Assembly: GCA_018340375.1 (NCBI GenBank)
Contig: JAFFJZ010000001.1
Coordinates: 62,550,001-62,614,000 of the forward strand
Direction of reading: 5' to 3'
Origin: Gonatopus flavifemur
Taxonomy: Eukaryota > Arthropoda > Insecta > Hymenoptera > Dryinidae
DNA length: 64,000 bases
Shown: positions 21,791 through 33,260 of the stretch, piece by piece
How the letters are laid out: each line of letters begins with the position of its first letter
How positions within the stretch are numbered: position 1 is the stretch's first letter
The notes under the pieces: model-generated
The model's database searches: none
Told to the model about the DNA's origin: nothing
What the model saw: only the letters and a program-made list of their open reading frames with translations
Translations under genes and position numbers: made by a program

Positions 21791-24700
21791 AAATCGATAC
21801 ACCGACGAAGCCTAAAAAGGTTTTCGTATGAGTTATTATTCTGAATTGATTTTTTTATCAATTCACCCGATTTGAGTACAAAAGATATTTATGCATCACA
21901 TAAACAGAGCTATGCAAAGTGAACGAGAACGTACGCGGAGTGGAAAATTCTTCAATCACCTGGGCATTTCGGATCTTCGTTTATTTTGAGTGGATGAGTT
22001 AACGGTAGGTCTTCGGATCTTGATAGAGAAGTTGGAAGTGCTGACGGAACAAAGTATGCTTACCCATTGGCCATCATAGAACGGAGTATATGGGTTCATA
22101 TTAACTGACTACGAGTCACTACCGTTTGATCTCCATCCGTACCGTACAAATCGCGGCGATATTTGAATTCCCTCACCCTCTCTCTCTCCTCTCTTTTGAC
22201 GATTGCTCACTAAGAGGAACATATAAATCCACCCTAATTGAAAGTTCAATGTTGAACTTTTCAAGTATGCCAAGTCAAATTGCTCTCAATTCACCAAGAG
22301 ATGCATTTGACTCATAAAAATTATAAAATCCACGTAAGAGAAGTGTGGAGATTGATAATTGTTAATGAATTTATGATTTTGCGGATACCATATGCGGTGA
22401 ATCTTTTCAAGATACCCTCAACTATGATACCTGCACCGTATCTTCCATTGACCAATATTTTTCTCAATTATTGACATTCATACATTTGTTATACATCGAA
22501 TGGTTTCGAATACTTAACATCGAAGAATTGAAATGCTTCTTGGATTATATTCACACAGTATACAACGAAACGTAAAACAATATTAATTAGGGTCTTACAT
22601 TCGATACGTATTTAATGAGGCTTCGTGGAATTCAACAGTGAAATGTTCAATTATCGTGTTATTGTTCTAGTAGAAGATTTGCTATTCCCATTGTTACATC
22701 ACGATGAACAGATATTATTATTATTCGATGCCCGGTATATCATCGGTAAATGAAATCACAATGTGATAATTACTGAATCCCCGGGATTGCATGGAAAAGA
22801 GACAATATTTGACGAATTGAGAGTACATCGATGTCACTCGAAGGTATATCGAATCGATAGATGATACTTCCCGTATGATAAAATTCGTTAAAGCCTCGTT
22901 AGCGATTCCATCAATCCAAAATTCTTAAAATTATGAAAGCCTTGGATATTTTTTTATGAAAAATTCAATGGAAACGCTTTGATATTAATGATCGACTCGA
23001 CTGTTGAGAGGAAATTCGAACTATTGTCAGTGTTTACAACTTCATTATGCATCGAAATTAATTCCTGGCGAGTAGATTCATTAAAATTACACCCCTGTAA
23101 AAGGGAACAATCTTCTTGATAAGCATGAAATACATGGATTGAATATTCAAATATATTCATGGAAAATCTTTCTGATTGAATGCAACATGCGGCACACGAA
23201 GGAAACGGAAGCATTAGAGTCAAAGTTGTTAAAAATCATATTATGCGAACGGTAAAGAGGGCAATAAAACACGTTTAAAATCAAGGCAATGGGATTGCTT
23301 CCTTTAGAACCTCGTATGAATATCGTGAAGTTGATGGGATCTTAAAAGTACCTGTCATTCACATTACGAACGTGATGTTGTTGAAGTAACTCACTATCGT
23401 ATCGTTCGAACATTACACGATAGTTTGATATCCTTGTAATCTGATGATAGAAAATTCAACGTTTATGCGAGGATGATGATACGCGTGACGGGTTCGTTCA
23501 AAACCATATCGAGTCGGAGTATTCAATTGACATTTTTGATACTAGAATCATCCACGATCTCATTATTTGCATCGAAGAATAATCCTCTACCAGAAGGAGG
23601 TCAAACTCCTCTCAGATTCTGTGTGGGATACATTTGTATATGGAAGTTCGACGTTTCAATTACAGTTCCATTTGAGGAGATGTGGTGTCTCTTCCTCCCT
23701 CTTCCAATTCTATCCATTTGCAGCGTCAAAGTACGAATTTTCACCTTGTAATGTGATCCACTCCAGACCTCAACCCCGTGTAATCTTAGCACGTGAAATG
23801 AGCCGAGAAGAGTTGCTCTTTGTGTTCTGGTACACAAATATCCAGCTCCTGTTTGACATATTTCTGTGCCTGTTCTCACTTTCTTGGATTTTTCATGTCT
23901 TTTTTCCTGTATTTTGAACTGTCTCGAAATTGTTCTCTTGTCTCAACAAGACAAGACCTCCTTCCGAGGAAGTGGTAAAATATTTAAAATGAATCCTTGG
24001 ATTGACACTTATCTATGGAAAGAACTTGATCAATCCCATTCGATCTATTGTTTCGATTCAATTCTTTCTTCCACCGGGATTTGTTGTGTATCGTACTTTT
24101 ATTAAATTTTATACAACTTTTATTCTTTCGATTCCACATTTCGAGCAGCGGTGAATGATTACGCTGAGGAATGATCTCGCGAGGTACATACATAACTCTC
24201 GCGATAATAAATCCATTGTGTCCTACAAACCTTAGTGAAATGTATAAAATAAGGAGGTTACCCAAATCGCATTGATTCCTACATCGTGCCAAAAATTTTT
24301 ATGGAACCATTGAAGTTTCCTTTACTCCAACAGTCGAACAGCGCATAAAGCATATCGATTTATAAATTTCTTGTATAAGACCTGCTCCAGACACTCTTCC
24401 CAGATCGTACATCGAAAAGATGTACATAATATATGCAAAATACAACATTTTGAATCCTAATTTAGGGATTTATATTCATGAATTTGTAATGACTTGGTGC
24501 TTACTTTGAATCTAAAGAGATTTGAATAGATTCAAAGCACTCAAGAATGATTGGATAACATCGATTCAGATCCAAGAGAATCTAATTCTCCCTTTCTGAG
24601 CAAAATTTTCATCATTTTCCCCAAGCATCATCGTCTGATGAGGTGTATTTTATACGTTCCTACATTGAGACTGTTGATATGAATCATCAGAGGAATATTT

Positions 24701-27559
24701 TAACACACGCTTTTCAAATTCATGCGCTGAATTTCATAGCATCCAATTGAATTAACCATATTATGACACGTTTTCCCAAATCGTTCGTAGGGTATTCAAT
24801 ATAAAGTTAAAATCCGTTGACATTAAATTCTGAGGTGGTATAAATGTTGGAACGATAAAATCGTATTTTATGCACATGACTTTTCGAGGGAATTTTTTTC
24901 CTTCTCTGTTCATACATTAACACTTAATTTTTCATACATACGGACTCTCGTGTGGCAGTCTATTTACGACCAATTTGTTCCAATTTGAGTGAGAATTTGT
25001 ACGAACGAAAACTTTTTAATCTAATTCACAGCTACGCACATTGAATTGAATTGCCTCTGCTTCGTTACGCTCTCATGTATACGTACACATGTCCGCAGAC
25101 AGGGATACCCATTCTAGGCCTTGAATCATTGAATGTAACACTCACGTTTCACCGATTTTTCATTCCACGGAAATGAGAGACTGATGATAGTTTAATCAAC
25201 TCCATTGAATTTCTCGGTGATGGGATTTTTGGGAAAATTCTCATGCGATTTTCGAAGTTGCAGATTTTTTATCTCATATTCTGATACAAAAACGTTCCTC
25301 GCGAATCTTCCCTTCTGGACGTGTTGTAGAATAAAAAACGTAAAAGAAGAGGTCGAAAAGAAAGGAAAGTGAGAAACTGAATGCTTTCAAGGAAATTTAC
25401 GGTGGCTGGGAGCGGAATAAATATATCTTCCATTCGAAAATCTAATTGAATATGCATTCGAAGGACTCGAAGGTTCGCTGAATCCTCTAAATCTTGAATT
25501 CAACACGCTAATTGTCCTGCATCAATATTTACTTGGCTTCTCACAACCGCAGATTCAATTTTGAATAAGTTCTATCCGTAAAATGTGTCATGTATCTTAC
25601 GCAATGGCAATAACGGTAACGACACATCGCGATCAATAAATATGGAGAAAATTTTTAGTATTCGGATTGAATGAAAAAAGAAACAAACAAAAAACAAAAC
25701 AGCACATATTACGAATGGTAATTTGATGAAAAATGACATGTTTCTTAGAATAGTCTGAGATGATGGTTATATCATCAAATCATTCAAATCAGATCGAAAT
25801 TTCGCTATGGAAAGATAAACTGTTTGAGACAATACGAGATACCTAGCTTTAAATTACCGGTATATCCATTCGAAGTGGATATTATTCTCATTGGAATTGA
25901 CAATGTCTTAACATTGTCCATTTCAAACGGTCTCCCTCGATGAAGCTGTACACATAAATCAATCGATTGTCACTTGCAGGTTACCTCAATTATTTACCTT
26001 AGTCGTCACCACGTTCAATAGTTTTATTGTTACCAGAAGGTCCACGACCTCAGTTTCAATAGATCTGATTTTATTTGTATCGAACAATACTATTCCAAGC
26101 GGAATGAATTAATTTCGCTCCGTTCCAATGTATAAATACAAAATCAAATATTTCCTCCAATTTCATACCACCGATTCTTGGATTCAAAATGACAAGTCTT
26201 TCGTTGTTTCGATAAATTTCCATGCACAATATTTCATACTACTTCTCACGGAATATAAAATATATATACTTCTCTTAGCCAAAAATCGAAAATCCTTGAT
26301 TCATCAAGTTTAAAATTCTCGACCCTTTCTGCGGGATATTGTTTCCAAAAGATCTAAAGCTCGCAAGAGGATTGAGAATTGTGAATCACCTTGTATAGCA
26401 GAAGCAGACAAAGTGGCGCCTTGGAGTGTGATCCAAAATCCTCCCAGGAGTCGGTTAACTCTGATTCATTCACGGTCGCGAGAGAAGATGAAAATATACC
26501 GAAGAGCATTTTCGAACAAAGACAAAAGAGAAGTAAAGGAATCGCTGACGCTGATGTAGAAACTTCTTCTCATCTTTATGCGTCCCCGCAAGAAAAATCT
26601 TGGAATTTACTTTGAATTTTTTCCATGAATTTTGAAATGTCATACGTAACACGTTTCTTCTTCTTCTCCTTCCTGATGCTTGACATTTGAAAATACAACG
26701 GGATATGGAGGATAGAAGGAAAATGTGATCAGCGTTCGTGAAATTATATTGGAAAAATGAGAGAGAATAAGTACTGTGTTACAGTAGACTGGTCAACCAG
26801 GTCTCTCCTCTTTGCACTTTGAAATAAGAATAACATCAATTTGAAAAATGCAACTATAATCTTTGGTTGAATATCGAAGGAGCGTGAAATATAAGGAATG
26901 TATTCAATTCTTATTGATACTTTTTTCTTTTATAGCATCAATTCTTGTACTATGTTTTTTTTCAACATTTTTCCGCTATCGTACAGCGAATCCATTTCAG
27001 GATGAATTTTCTTCAATCAATTCCAGCATCAGTCAAAATTCAAATGAGATTTCTATCAGAGAGGAACCATTTGAGTGGCTGGATTTCGAAGCTCGATGGA
27101 TCGGGTGAATCATTCAGAGACCAGATAAGTTTGAATTGAAGATAGTATAAAATATCATGATAAAACTATAAGCTTATCCGTAATGATGCGTCTAGCGAAT
27201 ATTCATAGAGATGAATTTTCAGTACGTTGGATTGAAAATTTGTCTCTCGGTGAATATAATTTGTTTGGATTGAATATTGAATTAAAATTGAACGAAACAT
27301 GAGACCTCTCGGTTCGAATATGAGCAATTTTCCTAAGAAAATTAATTATTTGAGAAACAGATCGTTTGGAATGAGAAATTTGTATAGAAATTTTATTGAC
27401 GTTTCCTGTTGAAATTATCAATCTCTCAACCAGGATGAAAATATTCAAGAGAATTCGGATATATCAAATGGAGTTGATTGATTCGTATTTAAAGGCACGT
27501 ACAGTCAGACATATAGATTTTATGAAATTATATCATTTAAATTTCTTGTTTGATGTTCT
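21791..27559. other. Long stretch without a recognised gene
   Basis: I see no transposon ends or clear repeats. Open frames of 60-116 codons occur on both strands, overlapping at 23473-23917. The minus-strand frames at 22954-23223 and 23601-23879 and the plus frame at 26391-26615 have protein-like composition and possible splice signals beside them, but no domain I can name. Two tiny perfect hairpins lie near 25861-25881 and 25898-25917. It could be intergenic or part of a large intron. Confidence 0.35.
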
Positions 27560-28235
27560 ATAGAAATTCATTTGTATATAATAAAGGCTAAAAACTCCTA
27601 CCATCGGCCAAGCCAAGTGTTGCTGGTTGATGCGAATTCCGAAACAGGGTTGCCTTTCACATCTTTTTTTTTTAATGGTATAATTGTTATATCAAGTCAT
27701 CTTCCGGAAAGAGTGAAGTATTTTTTTCAAGGATTTTTTTTCAATTGTTATTGTAAAACGTTTGTATGGTTTTTGGGATTTGACGTTATTTTTTACTGTG
27801 TTGGAGTTTTTAGGGGTTTTTGTGAGACATTTGTATGTTTTGTGGAATTCTACTTTTTTTTCACTTTTTGGTATCTATATATACGGGCGGAACGATACTC
27901 TGGTTTTATTTATTTTTTTGATACAATAATGCTTTTTTGAAAATCATAAATTACCTTCAATACAGTTTAAACAAACTGAAGTTACAATATACCAAAAATT
28001 TTTCACATATCCTTTGAATAACCAATGTACTTGGTCGCTCATATTAATTTCATATCTTTTTTTTTCAAATGGAGCATATCCTTTTATGTCCCCTCGAAAT
28101 TCTGAATGCAGTGAAATTTTCCTTTAGAATGTGTTTTTAGATTTTTTTATTCTTTGTTTTTGGGATTTTCATGTACTTGGCGTTATTTTTTTACTATTTT
28201 GGAGTTTCTTTTGGGGATTTCACTTCTTTTTCTGA
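27560..28235. repeat. T-rich related repeat fragments
   Basis: Two T-rich segments (about 27700-27870 and 28130-28230) share TTTTTGGGATTT, GACGTTATTTTTTACT or GGCGTTATTTTTTTACTATT, and TTGGAGTTT in the same order. TTTTCATGTACTTGGCGT from the second recurs at about 34216. The 122-codon frame at 27572-27940 is phenylalanine-rich because of the T-runs and is not called a gene. Confidence 0.4.
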
Positions 28236-28467
28236 ATATGCTTCCAACTGAACCCAAATAAAAATTTCGTAGAAATGAAGGAAATGTCCTCAGATAACTT
28301 ATGTGATATAAAAATCCACTTGGATTTCCATCAGTCATTTCATCATTGGACGGCAATAGATTATCGAAGTAAAGAATGAAGGAAAGAAGGGAAGAAAAAC
28401 GAATTCCCATAAACAAATATACGTGTGAAGAATTCCGAAGACTAAATTTTCCTTGACTGATAATTTG

Positions 28468-28542
28468 GCGCTCAAAGCAGCTCAAAGCGCTTAAAGCAGC
28501 TCACAGCGCTCAGAGTGGCTCACGCCGCTCAAAACAGCCCAC
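28468..28542. repeat. About 10-bp minisatellite (GCTCAAAGC)
   Basis: GCTCAAAGCA, GCTCAAAGCG, CTTAAAGCA, GCTCACAGC, GCTCAGAGTG, GCTCACGCC and GCTCAAAACA follow one another at 9-10-bp spacing. Confidence 0.65.
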
Positions 28543-28776
28543 GATATTGTGCTGAACATGTCTTGAGCGGAAATTTCCAGTGTTTTCAAGAAATCATTGT
28601 AAGAAAATCGAAACAACATAGATCTTACAGACAGAGGAAACTTCCGTACAATATATTCAAGGTATCCAACAGAAATTTTTTTTGCAAGATAGAATTTGTA
28701 CTGTTCAGCATGAAGCTAGAAATAGCTTTCCAGCAAAAATTTTTCGGTCACTCTTTTGAATCATTGTGAAAAGTAG

Positions 28777-29032
28777 CAGATAGCAAAAGTTCCAAAAATT
28801 AGATCTCATTGAATTCTTTCGTGACCACAAAACGAAGTACTGAAATGTGAGCAGAATAGAGTCCTTGGAGAATTCAAATCGCCTTTTGTCATACTGTATA
28901 TTGTATTGTATTTAGTATGACAAAAGGCGATTTGAATTCTCCAAGAACTCCATCCTACTGACATTTCAGTGATTCATTTTGTGGTTCCAGAAGGATTCAA
29001 TGGGATCTAATTTTTGGAACTTTTGCTATCTG
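28777..29032. mobile_element. Near-complete palindrome (hairpin MITE), 256 bp
   Basis: It begins CAGATAGCAAAAGTTCCAAA and ends with the reverse complement. The arms are about 118 bp and close around an 18-bp AT-rich loop. The innermost 30 or so bases of stem (GGAGAATTCAAATCGCC, TTTTGTCATACT) are perfectly paired, while the middle of each arm has several changes. No target duplication is evident. Confidence 0.8.
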
Positions 29033-29267
29033 GGTATGTCAAATATTTATCATGCAACAAAGAGATATACCTTCAAGATATCAGATTGAAGACACTTTCT
29101 AGTACTGTACCAGACATTTTTCAGAATTTTGTGGAATATCCATCGAAATCATTCGAAAAAATTTTCCAAGAATATTTGGTTCGTTATGGTATTATAAAGG
29201 TATTCTATATTCTTCAAAACTGTACAATATCACAGTAATTGAATTCTAATTTTATGATGAAGCGAAA

Positions 29268-30110
29268 TTATTGCTTTTCAAAGAAATATATATACGAGTC
29301 TTTAGCATTGCGTGGCCAATGTCGCTCTTCAACTTGCAGATCATGAATAAATATCCACTTTGTACCTTTACTTCGTAACATGCATGTGAAATTATCTTCA
29401 GAAATATTTTTACCTTGATGAAAAACAACAGCTATAGCTTTATAAAAGTGTTGTGCAATTATAATTTTTGAAGTTGGTACTGCTTTAATGTTTATATTTT
29501 CCACCTTTGTTGCTTCAACATTATTGTGATTAAACATCATCAATTGCACAATTACATATTGTTCTGACGCTGTTATAAATGATTTTTTAGTTTTATGCAA
29601 GTTATTACAATTGTCACAAGAATCTTCGAAAATTTTCTGTGTTGAAAAATATTGAACTTGAATATTTCTTGAAACTCAAATGATTTTTGTGAAATTGAAG
29701 GTAGCCCAAGACGTGTAACACAATTTGTACCAACAATATTTTCGGTATATTCACATTTCGTACATTCCGTTAAAGTAGTTATTTGGTGCTTCACTAAATT
29801 TTCAATAGCCATTGAATTTTCGCAAATAGAAGCGATGAATTCTCCTGCATCTTGTGAGTGATTATGCAAGTATTGTGGACCTGCAAGCTGTTTTAAAGCT
29901 ATGATATCAAGGTTTTTTTGCGAATTGTAGTTCTGAATTGGAATATTTATGATGTCATTGGGGTCAGATAAAAGTAATTGTTTTGTCTTAGAAGCACAGT
30001 ACAATATACACTGCATTGCTGCATTCAAATAAGAAGAAACACCGTCAACATTAGGGAGACCCATTACGTTTAACGCGTGAGTTTCTGTTGATTTTTCATC
30101 AATATTTTGG
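29268..30110 (-). pseudogene. Ubiquitin-specific-protease-like gene, frameshifted and lacking catalytic residues
   Basis: Two minus-strand frames join into one USP-type (peptidase C19) fold of about 260 residues. The first (30064 down to about 29640) gives MGLPNVDGVSSYLNAAMQC, the QDAGEFI box and CTKCEYTENI (first zinc CxxC). After a shift near 29640 the other frame gives SCDNCNNLHKTKKS (second CxxC), a VIVQL strand, then AVVFHQGKNISEDNFTC, KWIFIHD and a YIYFFEK end. In active members the Cys-box cysteine follows G-N-T and the His box is G-H-Y-T. Here the cysteine position is Ser (GVSSYLN) and the histidine position is Asn (EDNFTC), so the product would be inactive even without the shift. The upstream frame stops near 30110, beside the foldback at 30165. 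The context suggests a gene carried by a transposon, not a cellular deubiquitinase. Confidence 0.75.
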
Positions 30111-31126
30111 CCCCTGGATTACATATTATCCAATATCCTTATTCCTGAGTACTCAGGTGGAAAAGTTTTTTCAGTGAGTATATTCTTCGAGTAAGATTAC
30201 AGGTGGATCAAGAAAAAGTATAAAGGATGCAGGTATACTATACATCTGTATGTTACTTACCACCAAGATCAATATCATCAGGTAGCGTAGAAGGAAAATG
30301 GAGAAAAGGCAGGAGTGCAGTGGGTATACCACAGGTCCTTGCGTTAGGTACACTATTATCAGATTCTTCCAATAGAATCACAGGTAGATGAAGAAAAAGC
30401 AAGAAGGATGCATGTCACCATACATCTTTATGTTACGTACCACAATGATCAATGTCATTAAGCAGCGTCATAGGAAAATGAAGAAAAGGCAGAAGTGCAG
30501 TGGATATACAAGTCCTTGCATTGAATAATACCACTATCAGATTCTTCCAACAGAATCATAGGTGGATGAAGAACAAGCAAAAAGAATGTAGATGTACCAT
30601 ACATCTGTACGTCAAATCCTACCAGGATAACTAGGTAGTGTTGAAGAAAAATGCAGGAAAGATAGGAGCGCAGTGGATATACCACAAATCTTTGCATCGG
30701 GTGCATTCCACTGACCAAGTGACGAATGATTAAAGAGACTGTTTAGGATCAACTCAACGAAAATTGAGCAGCTACAATATTCTGATTATAGAAATTGTTG
30801 CAGAACAACTACAGGTCAACTTGACAGATGTGACTGGATGTGACAATTCATTCTGAATGTTTTTTTCCAAAGTTCCATCTTTTCAGTTGTTTCATTCAAG
30901 CTGGATTATATTTGTGTTCTTACGAACCTTCATTTTTATCTTTACTTATCTTGTTTTTGGAATGATTCAATTCTTAAATATCATGGATTTTATTAAATTG
31001 TCATAGAGTATTTGTGGGTTGAGAGATTTAGTAACTCTAGGACTCTATGAAATGTTCAAAATGTATTCAAAGTGGAAAAAAGGAAATTAGGTTCATTTTT
31101 GTCTGTCGGTTTGTCTATGTGTATTT

Positions 31127-31255
31127 TTAGTTGCGGCAACTAGAAGAATTTAGTTGGGGGAACTAAAAAAATTTAGTTGCGGCAACTAGAAGAATTCAGT
31201 TGGGGGAACTAAAAAAATTTAGTTGCGGCAACTAGAAGAATTGATTTGGGGCAAC
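31127..31255. repeat. 45-46-bp tandem repeat at the foldback centre
   Basis: TTTAGTTGCGGCAACTAGAA occurs at 31127, 31172 and 31218, alternating with TTAGTTGGGGGAACTAAAAA. Both words are near-palindromes. They fill the turn between the two arms. Confidence 0.8.
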
Positions 31256-31761
31256 TGAAAATACACATAGACAAACCGACAGACAAAAATGAACCTGATT
31301 TCCTTTTTTTCACTTTGAATACATTTTGAACATTTCATAAATCCTAGAGTTACTAAATCTCTCAACCCAAAATACTCTATGACAATTTAATAAAATTCAT
31401 GATGTTTGAGAATTGAATCATTCCAAAAACAAGATAAGTAAATATAAAAATGAAGGTTTGTAAGAACAGAAATATAATCCAGCTTGAATGGAACCACTGA
31501 AAAGATGGAACTTTGGAAGAAAACATTCAGAATGAATTGTCACATCCAGTCACATCAGTCAAGTTAACCTGTAGTTGTTCTGCAACAATTTCTATAATCA
31601 GAATATTGTATCTGCTCAATATTCGTTGAGTTGATCCTAAACAGTCTCTCTAATCATTCGTCACTTGGTCAGTGGAATGCACCCGATGCAAAGATTTGTG
31701 GTATATCCACTGCGCTCCTATCTTTCCTGCATTTTTCTTCAACGCTACCTAGTGATCATGG

Positions 31762-32067
31762 TAGTGTTCACTAAACATCGACGATAATAATATCGCCTGA
31801 CATCGATGTTTTACATCGTTTAACGATGTAACATCGACCTGGTTGATGTTCCAATGTTTTTTGTAAGAAACATTGAAACATCAAAACATCAAATAAGAAC
31901 AATTGAATGGGATTATGCTGAATTTGAAATGGCGCTAGATCCCAAAATTTTTATTGGTAAAATAACAACCAATCAGGTTCTAGCAGCATCGATGTTCGCG
32001 ATGTCAAACATCGATACCCGTTTATTGGATGACACATCGATGTGCCATCGATGTTTAGTGAACACTA
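31762..32067. mobile_element. hAT-type MITE in the right foldback arm, empty site present
   Basis: It begins TAGTGTTCACTAAACATCGA and ends with the reverse complement. GATCATGG is duplicated at 31754-31761 and 32068-32075 (8 bp). The left foldback arm near 30616-30645 carries the uninterrupted site (reverse complement TATCCTGGTAGGATTTGACG). The interior is rich in ACATCGATGT words in both orientations. No transposase is encoded. Confidence 0.92.
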
Positions 32068-32539
32068 GATCATGGTAGGATTTAACGTACAGATGTATGG
32101 TACATCTACATCCTTTTTGCTTTTTTCTCATCCACCTATGATTCTGTTGGAAGAATCTGATGGTGGTATTATTCAATGCGAGGCCTTGTAAATCCACTGC
32201 ACTTCTGCCTTCTCTTCATTTTCCTATGACGCTGCCTAATGACATTGATCATTGTGGTACGTCACATCAAGATGTATGGTGACATGCATCCTTCTTGCTT
32301 TTTCTTCATCAACCTGTGATTCTATTGGAAGAATCTGATAATAATGTACCTAACGCAAGGACCTGTGGTATATCCACTGCACTCCCGCCTTTTCTTCATT
32401 TTCCTTCTACGCTACCTGATGATATTGATCAAGGTGGTAAGTAACATACAGATGTATAGTATACCTGCATCCTTTCTACTTTTTTCTTGATCCACCTGCA
32501 ATTTTACTCAAAGAATCTAGGGAAACCATTTTGTACATA

Positions 32540-33260
32540 GTTCATAATTTTGATTCAGGATGTCATATTTTAGTATACCTGAAGTACTCGGTGACCAACC
32601 TTATTTTCGAATGTTCTTCAAACTTGCTATGATTGAATTTACATTCATTATCTATTCACTATTCTGTTCCATTATTCGTTCACGATTCTGATCGAAGAAT
32701 AGTGGATTCCATTAGAGATCATGGTATATCCATTATACTTTTGCCTGTAAAAAAATAGCAAATAAACTTCAATAATTACCCTCGAGCACGCTCGGTATGA
32801 TCTTTTCCATCGATTGCCTATGATCCTAATTAGAGAAATCGACAGTGGAGCCTTCCGAAGTAGCTGGTCATCTGGTTTTGATCAGCTACTTCGGAAGGCT
32901 CCAGTAGTTGACTGTCCGCCAGAACTTATGATATATCTCTGACTTTCTGGTATGTGGAGGAATTGCAAATAAACTTGAATCTTTTCCCTTGAGCATGCTC
33001 GATATGATCCATTTGATCATTTTCCAACGACTCTAGCAGGAGAACCTGATAGTAGATTGTTTGTAAGGGGGTTATGGTATATCCGATAAGATTTCACCTA
33101 AAAAGTAATGCATGAATTTAAATCATTATTTTCGACTAGACCTTGTATGATTTATTTGATCATCAGCCTGTGGTTCTGGTGCTAAGAACCAACAGCAGCA
33201 GACTGTTCATAAGGGATTACGGTATATCTGCTGAGCTGTTGTCTGTAAAGGAATATTGTA
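32540..33260. repeat. Divergent tandem units continuing outside the foldback
   Basis: The phrase 'CCTRTGATYCT ... AGAA ... GGTATATCC' of the foldback units recurs with spacing of about 150-200 bp. GGTATATCC-like words lie near 32723, 32928, 33074 and 33224. Copies are much more diverged than those in the arms. They suggest the foldback arose by inversion from a longer tandem array. Confidence 0.55.
32847..32902. repeat. Perfect short hairpin GGAGCCTTCCGAAGTAGCTG
   Basis: GGAGCCTTCCGAAGTAGCTG is followed by a short spacer and its exact reverse complement, 56 bp in all, inside one of the diverged tandem units. The same word, with one change, begins the inverted repeat at 5296. Confidence 0.75.

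Larger units (their letters stand above)
30165..32516. mobile_element. Foldback element with about 1-kb arms of tandem units
   Basis: The left arm (about 30165-31120) and right arm (about 31262-32516, including a 306-bp insert) are inverted copies. Each arm holds about three tandem units of about 178 bp, with shared words GATTCTTCCAATAGAATCAC, AGGTGGATGAAGAA, GGATGCAGGTATACTATACA and AAATGAAGAAAAGGCAG. Inward, the arms continue with single-copy sequence (GTCTGTCGGTTTGTCTATGT). Open frames in this region such as 30171-30353 and 30458-30718 are shadows of the repeats. The USP-like gene lies 55 bp outside the left arm. Confidence 0.8.

Noticed and set aside
22954..23223. Minus-strand frame with cysteines and a good acceptor (CCCTTTTACAG)
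   Set aside because: Interesting, but no partner exon, domain or signal peptide could be identified.
23473..23917. Overlapping open frames on both strands
   Set aside because: They look low in stop codons by chance. The minus frame 23601-23879 has a donor-like AAG|GTGAAA, but without a second exon or domain I cannot support a gene.
26391..26615. Plus-strand frame with charged, protein-like composition
   Set aside because: It opens with TTG, not ATG, and would have to be a 3' exon after a weak acceptor. No upstream exon was found.
27572..27940. 122-codon open frame rich in phenylalanine
   Set aside because: Its composition follows from T-runs in a T-rich repeat; no domain and no conserved pattern.
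30171..30718. Minus-strand frames with hydrophobic, membrane-like sequence
   Set aside because: Both are translations of the same about 178-bp tandem unit in the foldback arm.
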